Source of the DNA: Synergistaceae bacterium
Lineage (GTDB): Bacteria; Synergistota; Synergistia; Synergistales; Aminobacteriaceae
Length of the DNA: 52,452 nucleotides
NCBI GenBank assembly: GCA_031267575.1
Contig: JAIRYN010000040.1
Span: forward strand, 1-52,452
Direction of reading: 5' to 3'
Positions 34,762 through 42,966 of this stretch are shown here, one piece after another. The position numbers and the translations under genes are program-made. The notes beneath the pieces are model-generated. The model worked only from the letters and a program-made list of their open reading frames with translations, ran no database searches and was not told the DNA's origin. Numbering within the stretch: the stretch's first letter is position 1; each line of letters opens with the position of its first letter.

Positions 34762-34787
34762 AGGGTGTTCCTTGGCCGGAACACCCT
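34762..34787 (+). terminator. Stem-loop after DMT gene
   Basis: AGGGTGTTCC-TTGGCC-GGAACACCCT, a perfect 10-bp stem with six-base loop, 27 bases past the DMT stop and 25 bases past the convergent methyltransferase stop. The U tract is weak on both strands. Confidence 0.6.
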
Positions 34788-34811
34788 CAGCTTCATATCC
34801 ATATATAGCAT

Positions 34812-35558
34812 TCAAGCCTGGCGAGAACTTTTTTTTGCGATAAAACATATGTACGCGCAGAAATTTTTGATGTTTAGACGACACATCATGTAGTCCCATA
34901 TCGCACTGATAAGAAAAAATGGGAAAAAAAATGAAAAATAGCCCGATTGATGATAGCTAAAACAAAATTGAACGTCAAAGCCATTTTCCCGCAGTACGTT
35001 ATTCAAGGCTTTGAAAAAACAGAGGTTATAATATGCTTTGAAACCCCCAACACCTTTTGATTCTGGGCGTAATTTGTAGAGAATCTTTTTCGATAAACTG
35101 TGCGGAAGACATTGATTTATGATCGCGAACAGCGCGAATTTGTTCGGCAAGAGGCTGATGAAATAGCCATTCGGCTTTAAGATACGACTGATTTCTTTAA
35201 TGGAAGCAGCCAAGTTCGGAAGATGTTCAAGGACGGAAGCCGACGTCACCATATCAATTGAACAATCATCCAACGGGATAAATTTCGTGACATCGGCCAC
35301 AATTTTCTCATCCACGTCTTCGTTGTATTGTATTTCTTCTTCTGATATATCGACAACGATAATTTTGTTTTGTTTAAAAGACATCCTCTCGGCGGAATAG
35401 ATACACTTTTTCCCACCGCCTATATCGACAACGATTTGCTCGTCTTTCAATTTGTTCTTTACTGCGTTGAAATAAAAACCACTAATACTGAATTGCATAT
35501 TGGAGAAAAGCGGCTCTATTTTTTTACACATTTTCTTGTTAAAATCTATAAAACTCAT
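34812..35558 (-). CDS. SAM-dependent methyltransferase, AT-rich
   Basis: A 248-residue class I methyltransferase (Methyltransf_11 type). Motif I is 'IVVDIGGGKKC', followed by 'IIVVDISEEEI', 'MVTSASVLEHLPNL' and 'EISRILKPNGYFISLLPN'. The C-terminal third has a hydrophobic stretch ('SFFFPFFLISAIWDYMM') suggesting membrane contact or a lipid or quinone-like substrate. GAGAGGTG stands before the ATG. Base composition is clearly more AT-rich than neighbouring genes, as is the 740-base spacer next to it, so it may be a recent acquisition. Substrate unknown. Confidence 0.8.
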   Translation of the reverse strand: MSFIDFNKKMCKKIEPLFSNMQFSISGFYFNAVKNKLKDEQIVVDIGGGKKCIYSAERMSFKQNKIIVVDISEEEIQYNEDVDEKIVADVTKFIPLDDCSIDMVTSASVLEHLPNLAASIKEISRILKPNGYFISLLPNKFALFAIINQCLPHSLSKKILYKLRPESKGVGGFKAYYNLCFFKALNNVLRENGFDVQFCFSYHQSGYFSFFFPFFLISAIWDYMMCRLNIKNFCAYICFIAKKSSRQA

Positions 35559-35912
35559 GGAAATTCACCTCTCATTTTCTCTCAATAGACCCTATACGCG
35601 TCGATCAAAATCTGGATCGCGTGGAACAAGACGACAATACCTAACCAGATCAAAGCGACCAACAAAGTTTGCGCCTTGCCTGCGTTCTTAAGGTTTTTAA
35701 TAATTCAGTCAAATTTGAGTCGAAAGAGAAATGTTATCAGTTCCTAGGAAAATTCAATAAAAATTTCCCACAGGAATAGGTTCATCCCTATTTCTATAAT
35801 TTTCTCTGACTTAACTACTTATAACTCGTTAGGTTTTAGTCACGTTGGGGAAAAAAGTATAATACTAAATAAGCTGCCTTTATTATTACTACAAGGAGGA
35901 GAACGTAAAATT

Positions 35913-36017
35913 ATGAATGGCGTGTTCTGTGTTCTGTGTTCTGTGTTCTGTGTTCTGTGTTCTGTGTTCTGTGTTCTGTGTTCTGTGTTCTGTGTTCTGT
36001 GTTCAAATTATACCTGA
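35913..36017 (+). CDS. 34-codon ORF made of a heptanucleotide repeat
   Basis: AAGGAGGAG lies about nine bases before ATG AAT GGC, then the frame runs through the GTGTTCT array, which translates as a repeating VFCVLCS heptapeptide, and ends in TGA at 36015. Because seven is not a multiple of three, gain or loss of one unit changes the frame: one alternative reads on for about 20 more codons ('VQIIPDIFIVTSVKH'), another stops after eight. The good initiation signals suggest a gene was once, or is sometimes, translated here. A functional peptide is not shown. Confidence 0.35.
   Translation: MNGVFCVLCSVFCVLCSVFCVLCSVFCVLCSNYT
35922..36004. repeat. (GTGTTCT)n microsatellite, about 12 copies
   Basis: An uninterrupted heptanucleotide array of 83 bases, 11.9 units without a mismatch. 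Perfect identity suggests recent or ongoing slippage. Confidence 0.95.
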
Positions 36018-36298
36018 TATTTTCATAGTAACAAGTGTAAAACATATTGTTTTTTCCTCCTGATTTACGGTGAATCAATACATAAGTATTTTAGCATGAA
36101 GTCAAGATTTTATCTCATCTCCAAATCCATGACTTTATCTTCCTGTGCCGATAAGCTGAGTGAACGTCATTTCTCTAAACAATAGTCACGGATAATCTCT
36201 ATTCCTCCGGAGGTTGGCTGGAATCCCTCGAATGTGTTGGAGCCAATGGCTTACGCTGTATTTTTCTAACGTTTCCAAGTCGGGGATCAAGTCGGGGG

Positions 36299-38215
36299 TC
36301 AAGTCGGGGATTGAAGTACATAAACCTCTTTTGGTGGAACAAGTTTCCCCTTTCCGAAACCGATAAGGTCTTTGCGACCGGCTTTCAGAAGTGCCTCTCT
36401 TGTTAAGGCGTGGTTTTGCGGCATTCGGTGTTGAAGAAGCGCCCGTTGCGTTTTGCGCTCTTGCGAATCACGAGGCACGATGATGGACTCCCCTGTGAAG
36501 GGATCGAGTTCCGTGTAGTATATGCAGGTCGCAAGGCTGCCGGGGGTCGGGATGAAGTCCTGGACTTGCTCAGGGCAGAACTCTAGTTCCGCGGCAAACA
36601 GGGCGAGTTCCACCGCCTGGAGAAGCCCCGTGCCGGGATGGCTAGTCATGAAATAAGGCAGGAGGTACTGTTTTTTCCCCAAACGTTCGTTGATCTCCCG
36701 GAAGAGTTGCATAAATTCGCGGTAACGAGTTATATCTCCCTTGCGCATTGCGCGCAGCGCCGTGGGGGACGCGTGTTCTGGAGCAACTTTGAGCTGACCG
36801 CTGACGTGATAAAGGCACAGCTCGGTTAGAAATTCCCGTCCCCCTTTGCCGTCCGCCATCAGATAATCGTAGCGCAAGCCCGAACGCACGAACACTTTCT
36901 TCACTCCCTTGATGCCGCGCGCCTCGCGTAACAGCTCCAGGTAGTCGGTGTGGGACGTATCCAGACGCCTACAGGGTTCGGGAAACAAACATTCTCGGTT
37001 TTTGCAGGTGCCTCGCGCAGCCTGTTCCGAGCAAGACGGATGACGGAAGTTCGCCGTGGGGCCTCCAATGTCGTGAATGTAGCCTTTAAAGTCCTTCGCT
37101 CGCGTCAAGGTCTTGACCTCCTGCAGGATTGACTCGTGGCTTCGCGCCTGGACGATCCTTCCCTGGTGGGCATGGATGGCGCAAAAGGCACAACTACCGA
37201 AGCATCCGCGGTGGCTGGTGACGCTGAACTTCACCTCGGCCAAGGCAGGAATGCCCTCGGTTCTATACATGGGATGCCATTCGCGGACGTAGGGAAGATC
37301 GTAGATCTCGTCCATCTCTCCCTCTGTCAAAGGAGAGGCGGGCGGCAACTGCACCAAAAACACTCGCCTCTTCCCCTCTTCCCCGTACCTCTGGATCAAC
37401 GTTTTGCCCCGTATAGGGTCTTGCTCTAGCGACGCCAGGCGAAAGGCTTCGGCGAAATTTTTTTTGCAGCGTGTTACTTCCTCCCAGGAGGGAAGTTCCA
37501 CGAAGGGATCCAGGTTTTTCAGATTCTCCAGATCGTTCGTCACATAACATGTTCCTCGCGCCTGACATATAGCGTTCACAGGGGTTCCTTCATCTAGAAG
37601 CCGCGCGATCTCAAGGATCTGCCTCTCGCCCATGCCGAAGACCAGAAGGTCAGCTTGGCTGTCCAGCAAAATTGAGTGTCTCAGGGAACCCGACCAGTAG
37701 TCGTAGTGCGCGAATCGTCGAAGGCTGGCCTCAATGCCTCCGATGATCAAGGGGATAGAGCCCCAGATCTCCCGGATCTTCTGACAATAGACGATGGTGG
37801 CGCGGTCGGGACGTAAGCCGATCCGCCCGCCAGGGGAATAGGCGTCTGTGCCTCTGGTTTTCTTATTGGCCGTCAGCTTATTCAGCATGGAGTCCAGGTT
37901 GCCAGCGCTCACCAATACCCCCAAACGGGGGCGTCCCATGCGAGTGAAATCCTCCTGAGCCTCTGAGGTCCGCCACTCGGGCTGTGCGAGGATTCCCACT
38001 CGATACCCGCGGTGTTCCAACAAACGACCAATAAGCGCCATCGCGAAGCTGGGGTGATCCACATAGGCGTCACCAGTGATAAACAGGAAGTCAAGCTCTT
38101 TCCAGCCCCGCGTGTCCATATCCGACCGGCACACAGGCAAAAAGTTTCCAAAAGGAACCTCCGGTTTAAATTCACGCGGCCGTTTGGGCTTCAGGATTTG
38201 TTCTTTGGGCTTCAA
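36299..38215 (-). CDS. ygiQ: YgiQ-family radical SAM protein
   Basis: A 638-residue YgiQ protein. N-terminal B12-binding-like region ('LFITGDAYVDHPSFAMALIG'), then 'IPLIIGGIEASLRRFAHYDY', and the radical SAM cluster motif CxxxCxxC in 'HRGCFGSCAFCAIHAHQG'. Later 'HDIGGPTANFR' and 'LLPYFMTSHPGTGL' are family-typical. Start is TTG at 38215: AGGAGG stands seven bases before it and homology begins there; the frame upstream is transposon sequence. The precise reaction of YgiQ is not established. The right end of a miniature IS lies only 16 bases from the start codon, so its native promoter has been displaced. Confidence 0.92.
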   Translation of the reverse strand: MKPKEQILKPKRPREFKPEVPFGNFLPVCRSDMDTRGWKELDFLFITGDAYVDHPSFAMALIGRLLEHRGYRVGILAQPEWRTSEAQEDFTRMGRPRLGVLVSAGNLDSMLNKLTANKKTRGTDAYSPGGRIGLRPDRATIVYCQKIREIWGSIPLIIGGIEASLRRFAHYDYWSGSLRHSILLDSQADLLVFGMGERQILEIARLLDEGTPVNAICQARGTCYVTNDLENLKNLDPFVELPSWEEVTRCKKNFAEAFRLASLEQDPIRGKTLIQRYGEEGKRRVFLVQLPPASPLTEGEMDEIYDLPYVREWHPMYRTEGIPALAEVKFSVTSHRGCFGSCAFCAIHAHQGRIVQARSHESILQEVKTLTRAKDFKGYIHDIGGPTANFRHPSCSEQAARGTCKNRECLFPEPCRRLDTSHTDYLELLREARGIKGVKKVFVRSGLRYDYLMADGKGGREFLTELCLYHVSGQLKVAPEHASPTALRAMRKGDITRYREFMQLFREINERLGKKQYLLPYFMTSHPGTGLLQAVELALFAAELEFCPEQVQDFIPTPGSLATCIYYTELDPFTGESIIVPRDSQERKTQRALLQHRMPQNHALTREALLKAGRKDLIGFGKGKLVPPKEVYVLQSPT

Positions 38216-38230
38216 AGATGTTCCTCCTAT

Positions 38231-38512
38231 TTGACATACTCCCACTTTGACATACTCCCACGACTCAAGTCGTGTGATTCTAAGATCGACAAAGACAGCC
38301 AACCGAAGTGGGCCTTACGTCTTCTCTCTTAAGAGTCGATGCCCCGACTCTGCGGATATTCAGCGTCACATTGATATCGCAATCATGAAAGAAGTCTAAC
38401 ATGAATTTAGAGACACGACAAGAAACAAAAACGAACACCGCTCGTTGGCGGCGTTGCGATTTTCATCTAACGGCTCAACGGCTGAAGCCCTTGGCTTTCT
38501 CATCACTTTATT
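38231..38512 (-). mobile_element. Miniature IS605-type derivative (LE + TnpB tail + RE)
   Basis: Read on the minus strand: TTAC target (38513-38516), a left end with the same hairpins as the other two copies (to about 38392), then a jump to the TnpB C-terminus ('INVTLNIRRVGASTLKRED', stop at 38280), then the palindromic right end with CACGACTTGAGTCGTG and a terminal GTATGTCAA. The AGTGGGAGTATGTCAA segment is duplicated in tandem, so two TCAA ends exist (38231 and 38247). All of tnpA and most of tnpB are deleted. It might be mobilised by a TnpA acting in trans. Confidence 0.75.
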
Positions 38513-38516
38513 GTAA

Positions 38517-38749
38517 ACAATGACCCTACTACACAGAAAACCGAACATAAGAAAAAATGGAAATTTTCCGCATATCGTTATAAAAGATCTTTCGATGACT
38601 ATTCAACTTTACCGCAAAGCGCATGAATTTACCGCAAAGCGCATGAACAAAGGGTGGCGGTGTGGTACAATTTTTCAGACGAATCATCGGGGAGAAAATA
38701 AAGGGAAAAAAGGATTTTTCAGTATTCCAGGGGAGGTAACAATGTAAAA
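38517..38749. other. Spacer upstream of ompH
   Basis: No gene recognised. It contains an 18-bp tandem repeat, TTTACCGCAAAGCGCATGAA type, twice (about 38609-38646), a possible extended -10 (TGTGGTACAAT, 38660-38670), and ATG-TAA at 38742-38747 directly after GGGGAGG. Confidence 0.45.
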
Positions 38750-39202
38750 ATGTTAAAAAAATCGAGTTTATTGAGCTTACTGACAGCGTTGTTTTTAGCG
38801 GGTGGGTTCTGGGTGGCAGGTATAGCGGAGGCGGCCGCAACCTCGACTGCGGACACCATTGGGGTTATTGATTCACAACAGATCATCTCCAAACACCCGT
38901 CCTTTGAAAACGCGGCGAAACAACTCCAGGAGATCGGCAGACAAAAGGAAGGCGAAGCCAAAGCCGCCGCGGACAAAGAAGAGCAACCCGCTCAGAAGGC
39001 TCAGGTCGTCCAAGCCAAGCGTATGGAATTGGCGAGGGAAGAACAGCGATTGATGGAGCCCATTCTAAAACAATGCCAGGAGGCGGTGCGCATCGTCGCT
39101 AAGAAAAAGAAGGTGACGGTCGTCTTAGAAAAAGTGTCCGTCTATTTTGGAGGAATGGACATCACAGATGATGTGATTCAACAGTTACAGTTGATGAAGT
39201 AG
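38750..39202 (+). CDS. skp: OmpH/Skp-family periplasmic chaperone
   Basis: A 150-residue secreted protein. Signal peptide at 1-28 ('LLSLLTALFLAGGFWVAGIA' then AEA), then 'IGVIDSQQIISKHPSFENAA', a charged coiled coil at about 60-105, and a C-terminal strand region 'VTVVLEKVSVYFGGMDITDD'. Skp captures unfolded outer-membrane proteins, which implies a diderm envelope. It is on the short side for the family. Its ATG lies three bases after a start-stop ATG-TAA that occupies the better position behind GGGGAGG. A terminator follows. Confidence 0.85.
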   Translation: MLKKSSLLSLLTALFLAGGFWVAGIAEAAATSTADTIGVIDSQQIISKHPSFENAAKQLQEIGRQKEGEAKAAADKEEQPAQKAQVVQAKRMELAREEQRLMEPILKQCQEAVRIVAKKKKVTVVLEKVSVYFGGMDITDDVIQQLQLMK

Positions 39203-39225
39203 TTTTTGTGGATTTTCCGTCATGA

Positions 39226-39250
39226 GGGGCCGCGCTTGAGGCGTGGCCCC
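39226..39250 (+). terminator. GC-rich stem-loop terminator
   Basis: GGGGCCGCGC-TTGAG-GCGTGGCCCC, followed by CTTTGGTT. Ten-pair stem with one G-T pair, 23 bases past the ompH stop. Confidence 0.7.
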
Positions 39251-39312
39251 CTTTGGTTATGTAAGCTAGAAAGACTACGAAAAAAGTATTTTTATAAGGG
39301 GTATTTTATGAA

Positions 39313-40164
39313 ATGAAATTATTTATCACGGATATCGACGACACGCTTTCAGTGGGCGAAACCGTTTCCCAGGAGGTTCGGGACGCCTGCGCGCGTCTCA
39401 GGGCCCACGGGTGGGAGATCATGATCGCCACAGGACGCATCTTCGGGACGGCTAGGGGGCACATGGAGGCCGCAGGCGTCACTCAGCCCTCCATTCTCTA
39501 TGACGGGGCCCGCCTCATGACTCCAGAGGGGAAGGAGGTCTGTTCTTCGCTTTTCGACCTTGCCATTGCGGAGGAACTGCTAAATTTCCTATGGACGTTT
39601 CCGGCCGAGATCCAGGTGGTGGGGAACGAAACTGTGCGCTGCCGCGAGAGCGACCGGGAAACGATCCGCTTTTACCGGGAGGCAGGAGTTCCAGTGGATT
39701 TCATCGCGTCCCCTTCCATGAAAAAGGTCACGAAAGAGGCCACGCCCTCGGAACCCATCTATCGGATCGGCCTGTGGTTGAAGTTCGAGAACTTGTCCGC
39801 TATCGAGAAAAAAGTAAAAGCCGCCTTCGGTTCTCGCGCGGAGGTAATCTCCAGTGGACCGAAGTTTCTGGATATCCTATCCAAAGAGGTCTCTAAAGGC
39901 AGTGCGCTGAAAGAATTCGTCGCGACTTTGCCCCAGCGCCCTGAGGTGATCGTGGCGGCGGGGGATCACAAGAACGACCTGACGATGCTGAGTTACGCGG
40001 ACGTTGCCGTCGTCCCCAGCAATGCCTCCCAGGAGGTGCTGCCCTTGGCTCATATCGTCATGCCCAAGGCCGCCCAAAACGGAATAAGCGCTCTGGCGGA
40101 GTACCTTCTTTCGCCTGGTTTTTCCGTATCGGAAACCCGAAGAGGCTCCCCATTAGTTCTTTAA
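39313..40164 (+). CDS. Cof-type HAD phosphatase
   Basis: A 283-residue HAD hydrolase of the Cof/IIB subfamily. Motif I 'FITDIDDTLSVG' carries nucleophile and acid Asp, motif II 'IMIATGRIFG', and motifs III/IV 'VSKGSALKEF' and 'VAAGDHKNDLTMLSYAD'. Such enzymes dephosphorylate sugar phosphates or related cofactors; the substrate is unknown. AAGGGG is placed better for an ATG nine bases upstream that reads only ATG AAA TGA, so start efficiency may be reduced. No clear operon partner upstream; def follows after 131 bases. Confidence 0.88.
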   Translation: MKLFITDIDDTLSVGETVSQEVRDACARLRAHGWEIMIATGRIFGTARGHMEAAGVTQPSILYDGARLMTPEGKEVCSSLFDLAIAEELLNFLWTFPAEIQVVGNETVRCRESDRETIRFYREAGVPVDFIASPSMKKVTKEATPSEPIYRIGLWLKFENLSAIEKKVKAAFGSRAEVISSGPKFLDILSKEVSKGSALKEFVATLPQRPEVIVAAGDHKNDLTMLSYADVAVVPSNASQEVLPLAHIVMPKAAQNGISALAEYLLSPGFSVSETRRGSPLVL

Positions 40165-40295
40165 GCCTTTTTTCTCATTTGTCTTTATCAGTTGTTGGAC
40201 TGTTTGAAATTTAATGGTTTTTGCGTGACCCACCGCGTCGGCTACGATTTATAATAAGCCTGAAAAACGGAGGGTGTCGCGATAGGAGCTACGAT

Positions 40296-40856
40296 ATGAA
40301 CGCACAAAAGCGAAGCGACAGAGGAGAGATGGAGAGGATGAGCTCGCAAGTCTTGGACCCGACGGATCTGCAAATAAGAACGTACCCCGACCCTGTTTTA
40401 AAAACTCCCGCGACTCCCGTGGAGAGCTTCGGTCCGGAATTGGCCGCCTTCGTTGAGGAGATGCTTACGACAATGAAGATGAACAACGGAGCTGGACTGG
40501 CCGCGCCTCAGGTAGGTGTTTCAAAAAAAATAGCCGTCATCGGCTGCGAGGAATCGTTCTATGTATTGATTAACCCCAGGCTTTTGGAACAGGCGGGGGA
40601 ACAGGAAGGGGAAGAAGGGTGCCTCAGTTTTCCTGGTATTTTCGCCACTGTGAAGCGCCCAGCCCGCGTCAAAGTCGCCGCCCAAGATGTCATGGGCGAA
40701 GAACACGTCTACGAGGTGGAGGGGTATCCGGCCCGCGCCTTTCTTCACGAGATGGACCATCTGGAGGGGAAGCTCTTCATCGAACGCCTCTCGGCCCTAA
40801 AACGAGGGATGATTCGTAAGAAAATGTATAAACGCGTTCAGGATGAGAATAAATAA
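40296..40856 (+). CDS. def: Peptide deformylase
   Basis: Removes the formyl group from new proteins. The ATG at 40296 has AGGAG seven bases upstream; the frame open from 40221 has no homology. Three family motifs are present: 'NGAGLAAPQVGVS', 'EEGCLSFPG' with metal Cys, and 'AFLHEMDHLEGKLFIERL' with the two metal His and catalytic Glu. 186 residues. It pairs with fmt immediately downstream, the usual def-fmt arrangement. Confidence 0.95.
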   Translation: MNAQKRSDRGEMERMSSQVLDPTDLQIRTYPDPVLKTPATPVESFGPELAAFVEEMLTTMKMNNGAGLAAPQVGVSKKIAVIGCEESFYVLINPRLLEQAGEQEGEEGCLSFPGIFATVKRPARVKVAAQDVMGEEHVYEVEGYPARAFLHEMDHLEGKLFIERLSALKRGMIRKKMYKRVQDENK

Positions 40857-40901
40857 AGAGAATAAATAACAGGAAGAGAATAAAGAGGAGAATAAATCAG
40901 T

Positions 40902-41843
40902 TTGAGAATTTGGTTTGTGGGGGGCGGGGTTTTTGCTGCTTCCTGTCTGGTTCAGTTGTGCGAGAGTCTGTCTTTCGAGAAAATCGTTACGGGACACCCC
41001 ACGAAAGCCGGCAGGGGAATGAAAGACCGGGTTTCTCAAGTGGAGCGGGTCGCGGAGGGGTTGGGGTTTGCCGCAATCATCGAGAGAACAGGGCCTCTGT
41101 CCCGGAACGAGAAGTTGACGAAGATCGTCTCCGACGATCCGCCGGATCTGATGTTCGTGGTGGACTTCGGACAGATCATTCGGGAGCCTTTTTTAAACGG
41201 GCCGCGTTACGGGTGTTTAAACATACACCCCTCCTTGTTGCCCCGGTGGCGGGGAGCGGCGCCGGTGCAACGAGCTTTGATGAACGGCGACGAAAGAATG
41301 GGCGTGACGGTTTTCCGGCTGGTGGAGGAGATGGACGCGGGTCCCATTCTGACCCAGGTGGAGGTTTCCGTAACCCTGGAGTCCACATCAGAAGAGCTTT
41401 TCGAGATTCTGGCCGGCGCGGGCAGCCAAATCGCAATCCAAGGTGTGGAGTCCCTCATAGAGGGAGGCGCTCGATTTTCAGCGCAAAATTCGGATTTTGT
41501 CACCTACGCGACCAAGTTGACCAAAGAAGAGGCGGAGGTGTCGTGGACTCAGAATTATCTTTACATCCACAACGTCGTAAGGGCTTTTGCCTCTTCGAGT
41601 GGGGCTTTTGCCATTGTCGAGGGCAAGAGAGTGAAGCTGTGGCGCACGACGCCTATGGAGACGCTTGCGGAGGAAGAAGGTCGGCCGGGGCAAGTGCTTC
41701 GATTTTGGGAGGGTGACCCGGTAATCGCTTGCGAGGGCGGGGCGCTGCGCTTGCGGGAGGTTCAGAATGAGGGCAAGCGTAGGGTCAGCGGCGCGGATTG
41801 GGCCTGCGGAGGCAGGTTGAAAGCGAGGGGGGTGTTGGGGTAA
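40902..41843 (+). CDS. fmt: Methionyl-tRNA formyltransferase
   Basis: Formylates initiator Met-tRNA. 'LNIHPSLLPRWRGAAPVQRA' holds the catalytic Asn and His, and 'RLVEEMDAGPIL' the Asp. 313 residues, normal. The start is TTG at 40902, with GAGGAG about 11 bases upstream in a run of GAGAATAAAT-type repeats (40851-40898), which may have shifted spacing. The stop codon overlaps the next ATG by one base (TAATG), so the P-loop ATPase gene is coupled to it. Confidence 0.94.
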   Translation: MRIWFVGGGVFAASCLVQLCESLSFEKIVTGHPTKAGRGMKDRVSQVERVAEGLGFAAIIERTGPLSRNEKLTKIVSDDPPDLMFVVDFGQIIREPFLNGPRYGCLNIHPSLLPRWRGAAPVQRALMNGDERMGVTVFRLVEEMDAGPILTQVEVSVTLESTSEELFEILAGAGSQIAIQGVESLIEGGARFSAQNSDFVTYATKLTKEEAEVSWTQNYLYIHNVVRAFASSSGAFAIVEGKRVKLWRTTPMETLAEEEGRPGQVLRFWEGDPVIACEGGALRLREVQNEGKRRVSGADWACGGRLKARGVLG

Positions 41844-42634
41844 TGGAGGATGGCATTCTAGGCGACCTTTTGGGAGACCTTACGCGCTATTATGAATGGC
41901 CCAAGGCGATAGCCGTCACAGGCGCTCTTGGTTCCGGCAAGACCGAGTTCGTTCTAAATCTAGCTAAGGGTTTGAAGAAAAACAATAAGAACGTCACCAT
42001 CGCCGACGCCGATATTATTAATCCTTATTTTTGCATCCGTCAAATAACAGAACCCCTCGAACGAGAAGGCTTTTCCATTTTAAATCCGCCAGAAACCGCA
42101 AAATGGTCCGATATGTCCGTCATCAATCCTCAAATAGGGAACGCCGTCGTCGGCCACGCCGATCATCTGATTATCGACGTGGGCGGAGACTCCGGCGGAG
42201 TCATGGCACTGAAACAATTTGAGCTGGACATTCAGTCTGTCGGCTACAAACTTCTTCTCATCGTCAACGCCTATCGCCCCAAAACGGCAACTCCCGCCGA
42301 CATCGTTCAAATGGCTCGGCGCATGGAAGCCCTCTGCGGCCTAAACGTGGGGGCGCTGGTCAGCAATTCTCACATGATGGAAAACACCACGATGGAGGAT
42401 GTGACGCGAGGTTTGGATGTGGTACTGGAGGCCGGCGATGAAATGAACTTGCCGGTGCTTTACGCCGCTGTCGCCAACGACCTTTACGAGGCGACAAAGC
42501 CCTTAATGAATATGAAAATGGAAAGAATGAAAAAAATGGAAAGAATGGGGAAAATGAAAAGACACGAGATTCCCCTGTGGCCGGTGATCCGCTTTATGAA
42601 ACGCCCTTGGGAGGGCTCCGAATTGTGGTCCTAA
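41843..42634 (+). CDS. MinD/ParA-like P-loop ATPase next to oxidoreductase genes
   Basis: A 263-residue ATPase with deviant Walker A 'AVTGALGSGKTEFVLNLAKG', 'NVTIADADIINPYF' and 'HLIIDVGGDSGG'. I do not recognise a named family. It lies directly before the ferredoxin and oxidoreductase subunits on the same strand with an 82-base gap that contains a small hairpin (42634-42650, ACGCGGTA-G-TACCGCGT). A role in assembling or regulating that iron-sulphur enzyme is possible but only by position. Residues about 220-240 are a Met/Lys-rich tract ('KMERMKKMERMGKM') created by a GAAAGAATG-type tandem duplication. Confidence 0.75.
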   Translation: MEDGILGDLLGDLTRYYEWPKAIAVTGALGSGKTEFVLNLAKGLKKNNKNVTIADADIINPYFCIRQITEPLEREGFSILNPPETAKWSDMSVINPQIGNAVVGHADHLIIDVGGDSGGVMALKQFELDIQSVGYKLLLIVNAYRPKTATPADIVQMARRMEALCGLNVGALVSNSHMMENTTMEDVTRGLDVVLEAGDEMNLPVLYAAVANDLYEATKPLMNMKMERMKKMERMGKMKRHEIPLWPVIRFMKRPWEGSELWS

Positions 42635-42716
42635 CGCGGTAGTACCGCGTGTTCGCGTATTTGCGGAAGTTCGTGTTTTAGGGGTGTGGGCTGAATGTAA
42701 GAAAGGAGTTTTGGGA

Positions 42717-42932
42717 ATGGCGAAAGGACGAGTAACGATCAGAGAGGAGTTTTGTAAAAGCTGCGGCCTTTGCGTGGCGGCGTGCCCCACCAAGGTGTTG
42801 AGGATATCCGAGCGCATCAATCCGAAAGGTCATCGTCCGGTCGAGCAATTTAAAGAAGGTTGCACGAACTGCGCCTTGTGCGCCCGAATGTGTCCAGACG
42901 TGGCCTTGTCCGTGTATCGAATCGACGACTGA
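42717..42932 (+). CDS. vorC: 2-oxoacid:ferredoxin oxidoreductase, ferredoxin (delta) subunit
   Basis: A 71-residue protein with two complete 4Fe-4S motifs, 'CKSCGLCVAACP' and 'CTNCALCARMCP'. AAAGGAG stands ten bases before the ATG at 42717; the longer frame from 42684 has no support. It transfers electrons from the TPP-containing subunits to free ferredoxin. It is the first of four subunit genes in the order delta-alpha-beta-gamma. Confidence 0.9.
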   Translation: MAKGRVTIREEFCKSCGLCVAACPTKVLRISERINPKGHRPVEQFKEGCTNCALCARMCPDVALSVYRIDD

Positions 42933-42966
42933 CCGACAGTTCGAGCTTCAGGAGGCGAGTGAAATC

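Larger units (their letters stand above)
35559..36298. other. 740-base gene-poor, AT-rich region
   Basis: Between the methyltransferase start and the ygiQ stop. It contains a possible promoter (-10 TATAAT at 35858-35863, -35 poor), a ribosome binding site and short ORF built on a heptanucleotide array (35913-36017), and near its right end the phrase CAAGTCGGGG repeated three times (36279-36310). No other gene was recognised in six frames. Confidence 0.6.

Noticed and set aside
35922-36004. Heptanucleotide array as a CRISPR or regulatory iteron array
   Set aside because: A pure seven-base microsatellite with no spacers; no replication genes nearby to suggest an origin.
36299-38302. A longer YgiQ starting at 38302
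   Set aside because: The extra 29 residues are encoded by transposon sequence; AGGAGG before the TTG at 38215 and the onset of homology support the shorter form.
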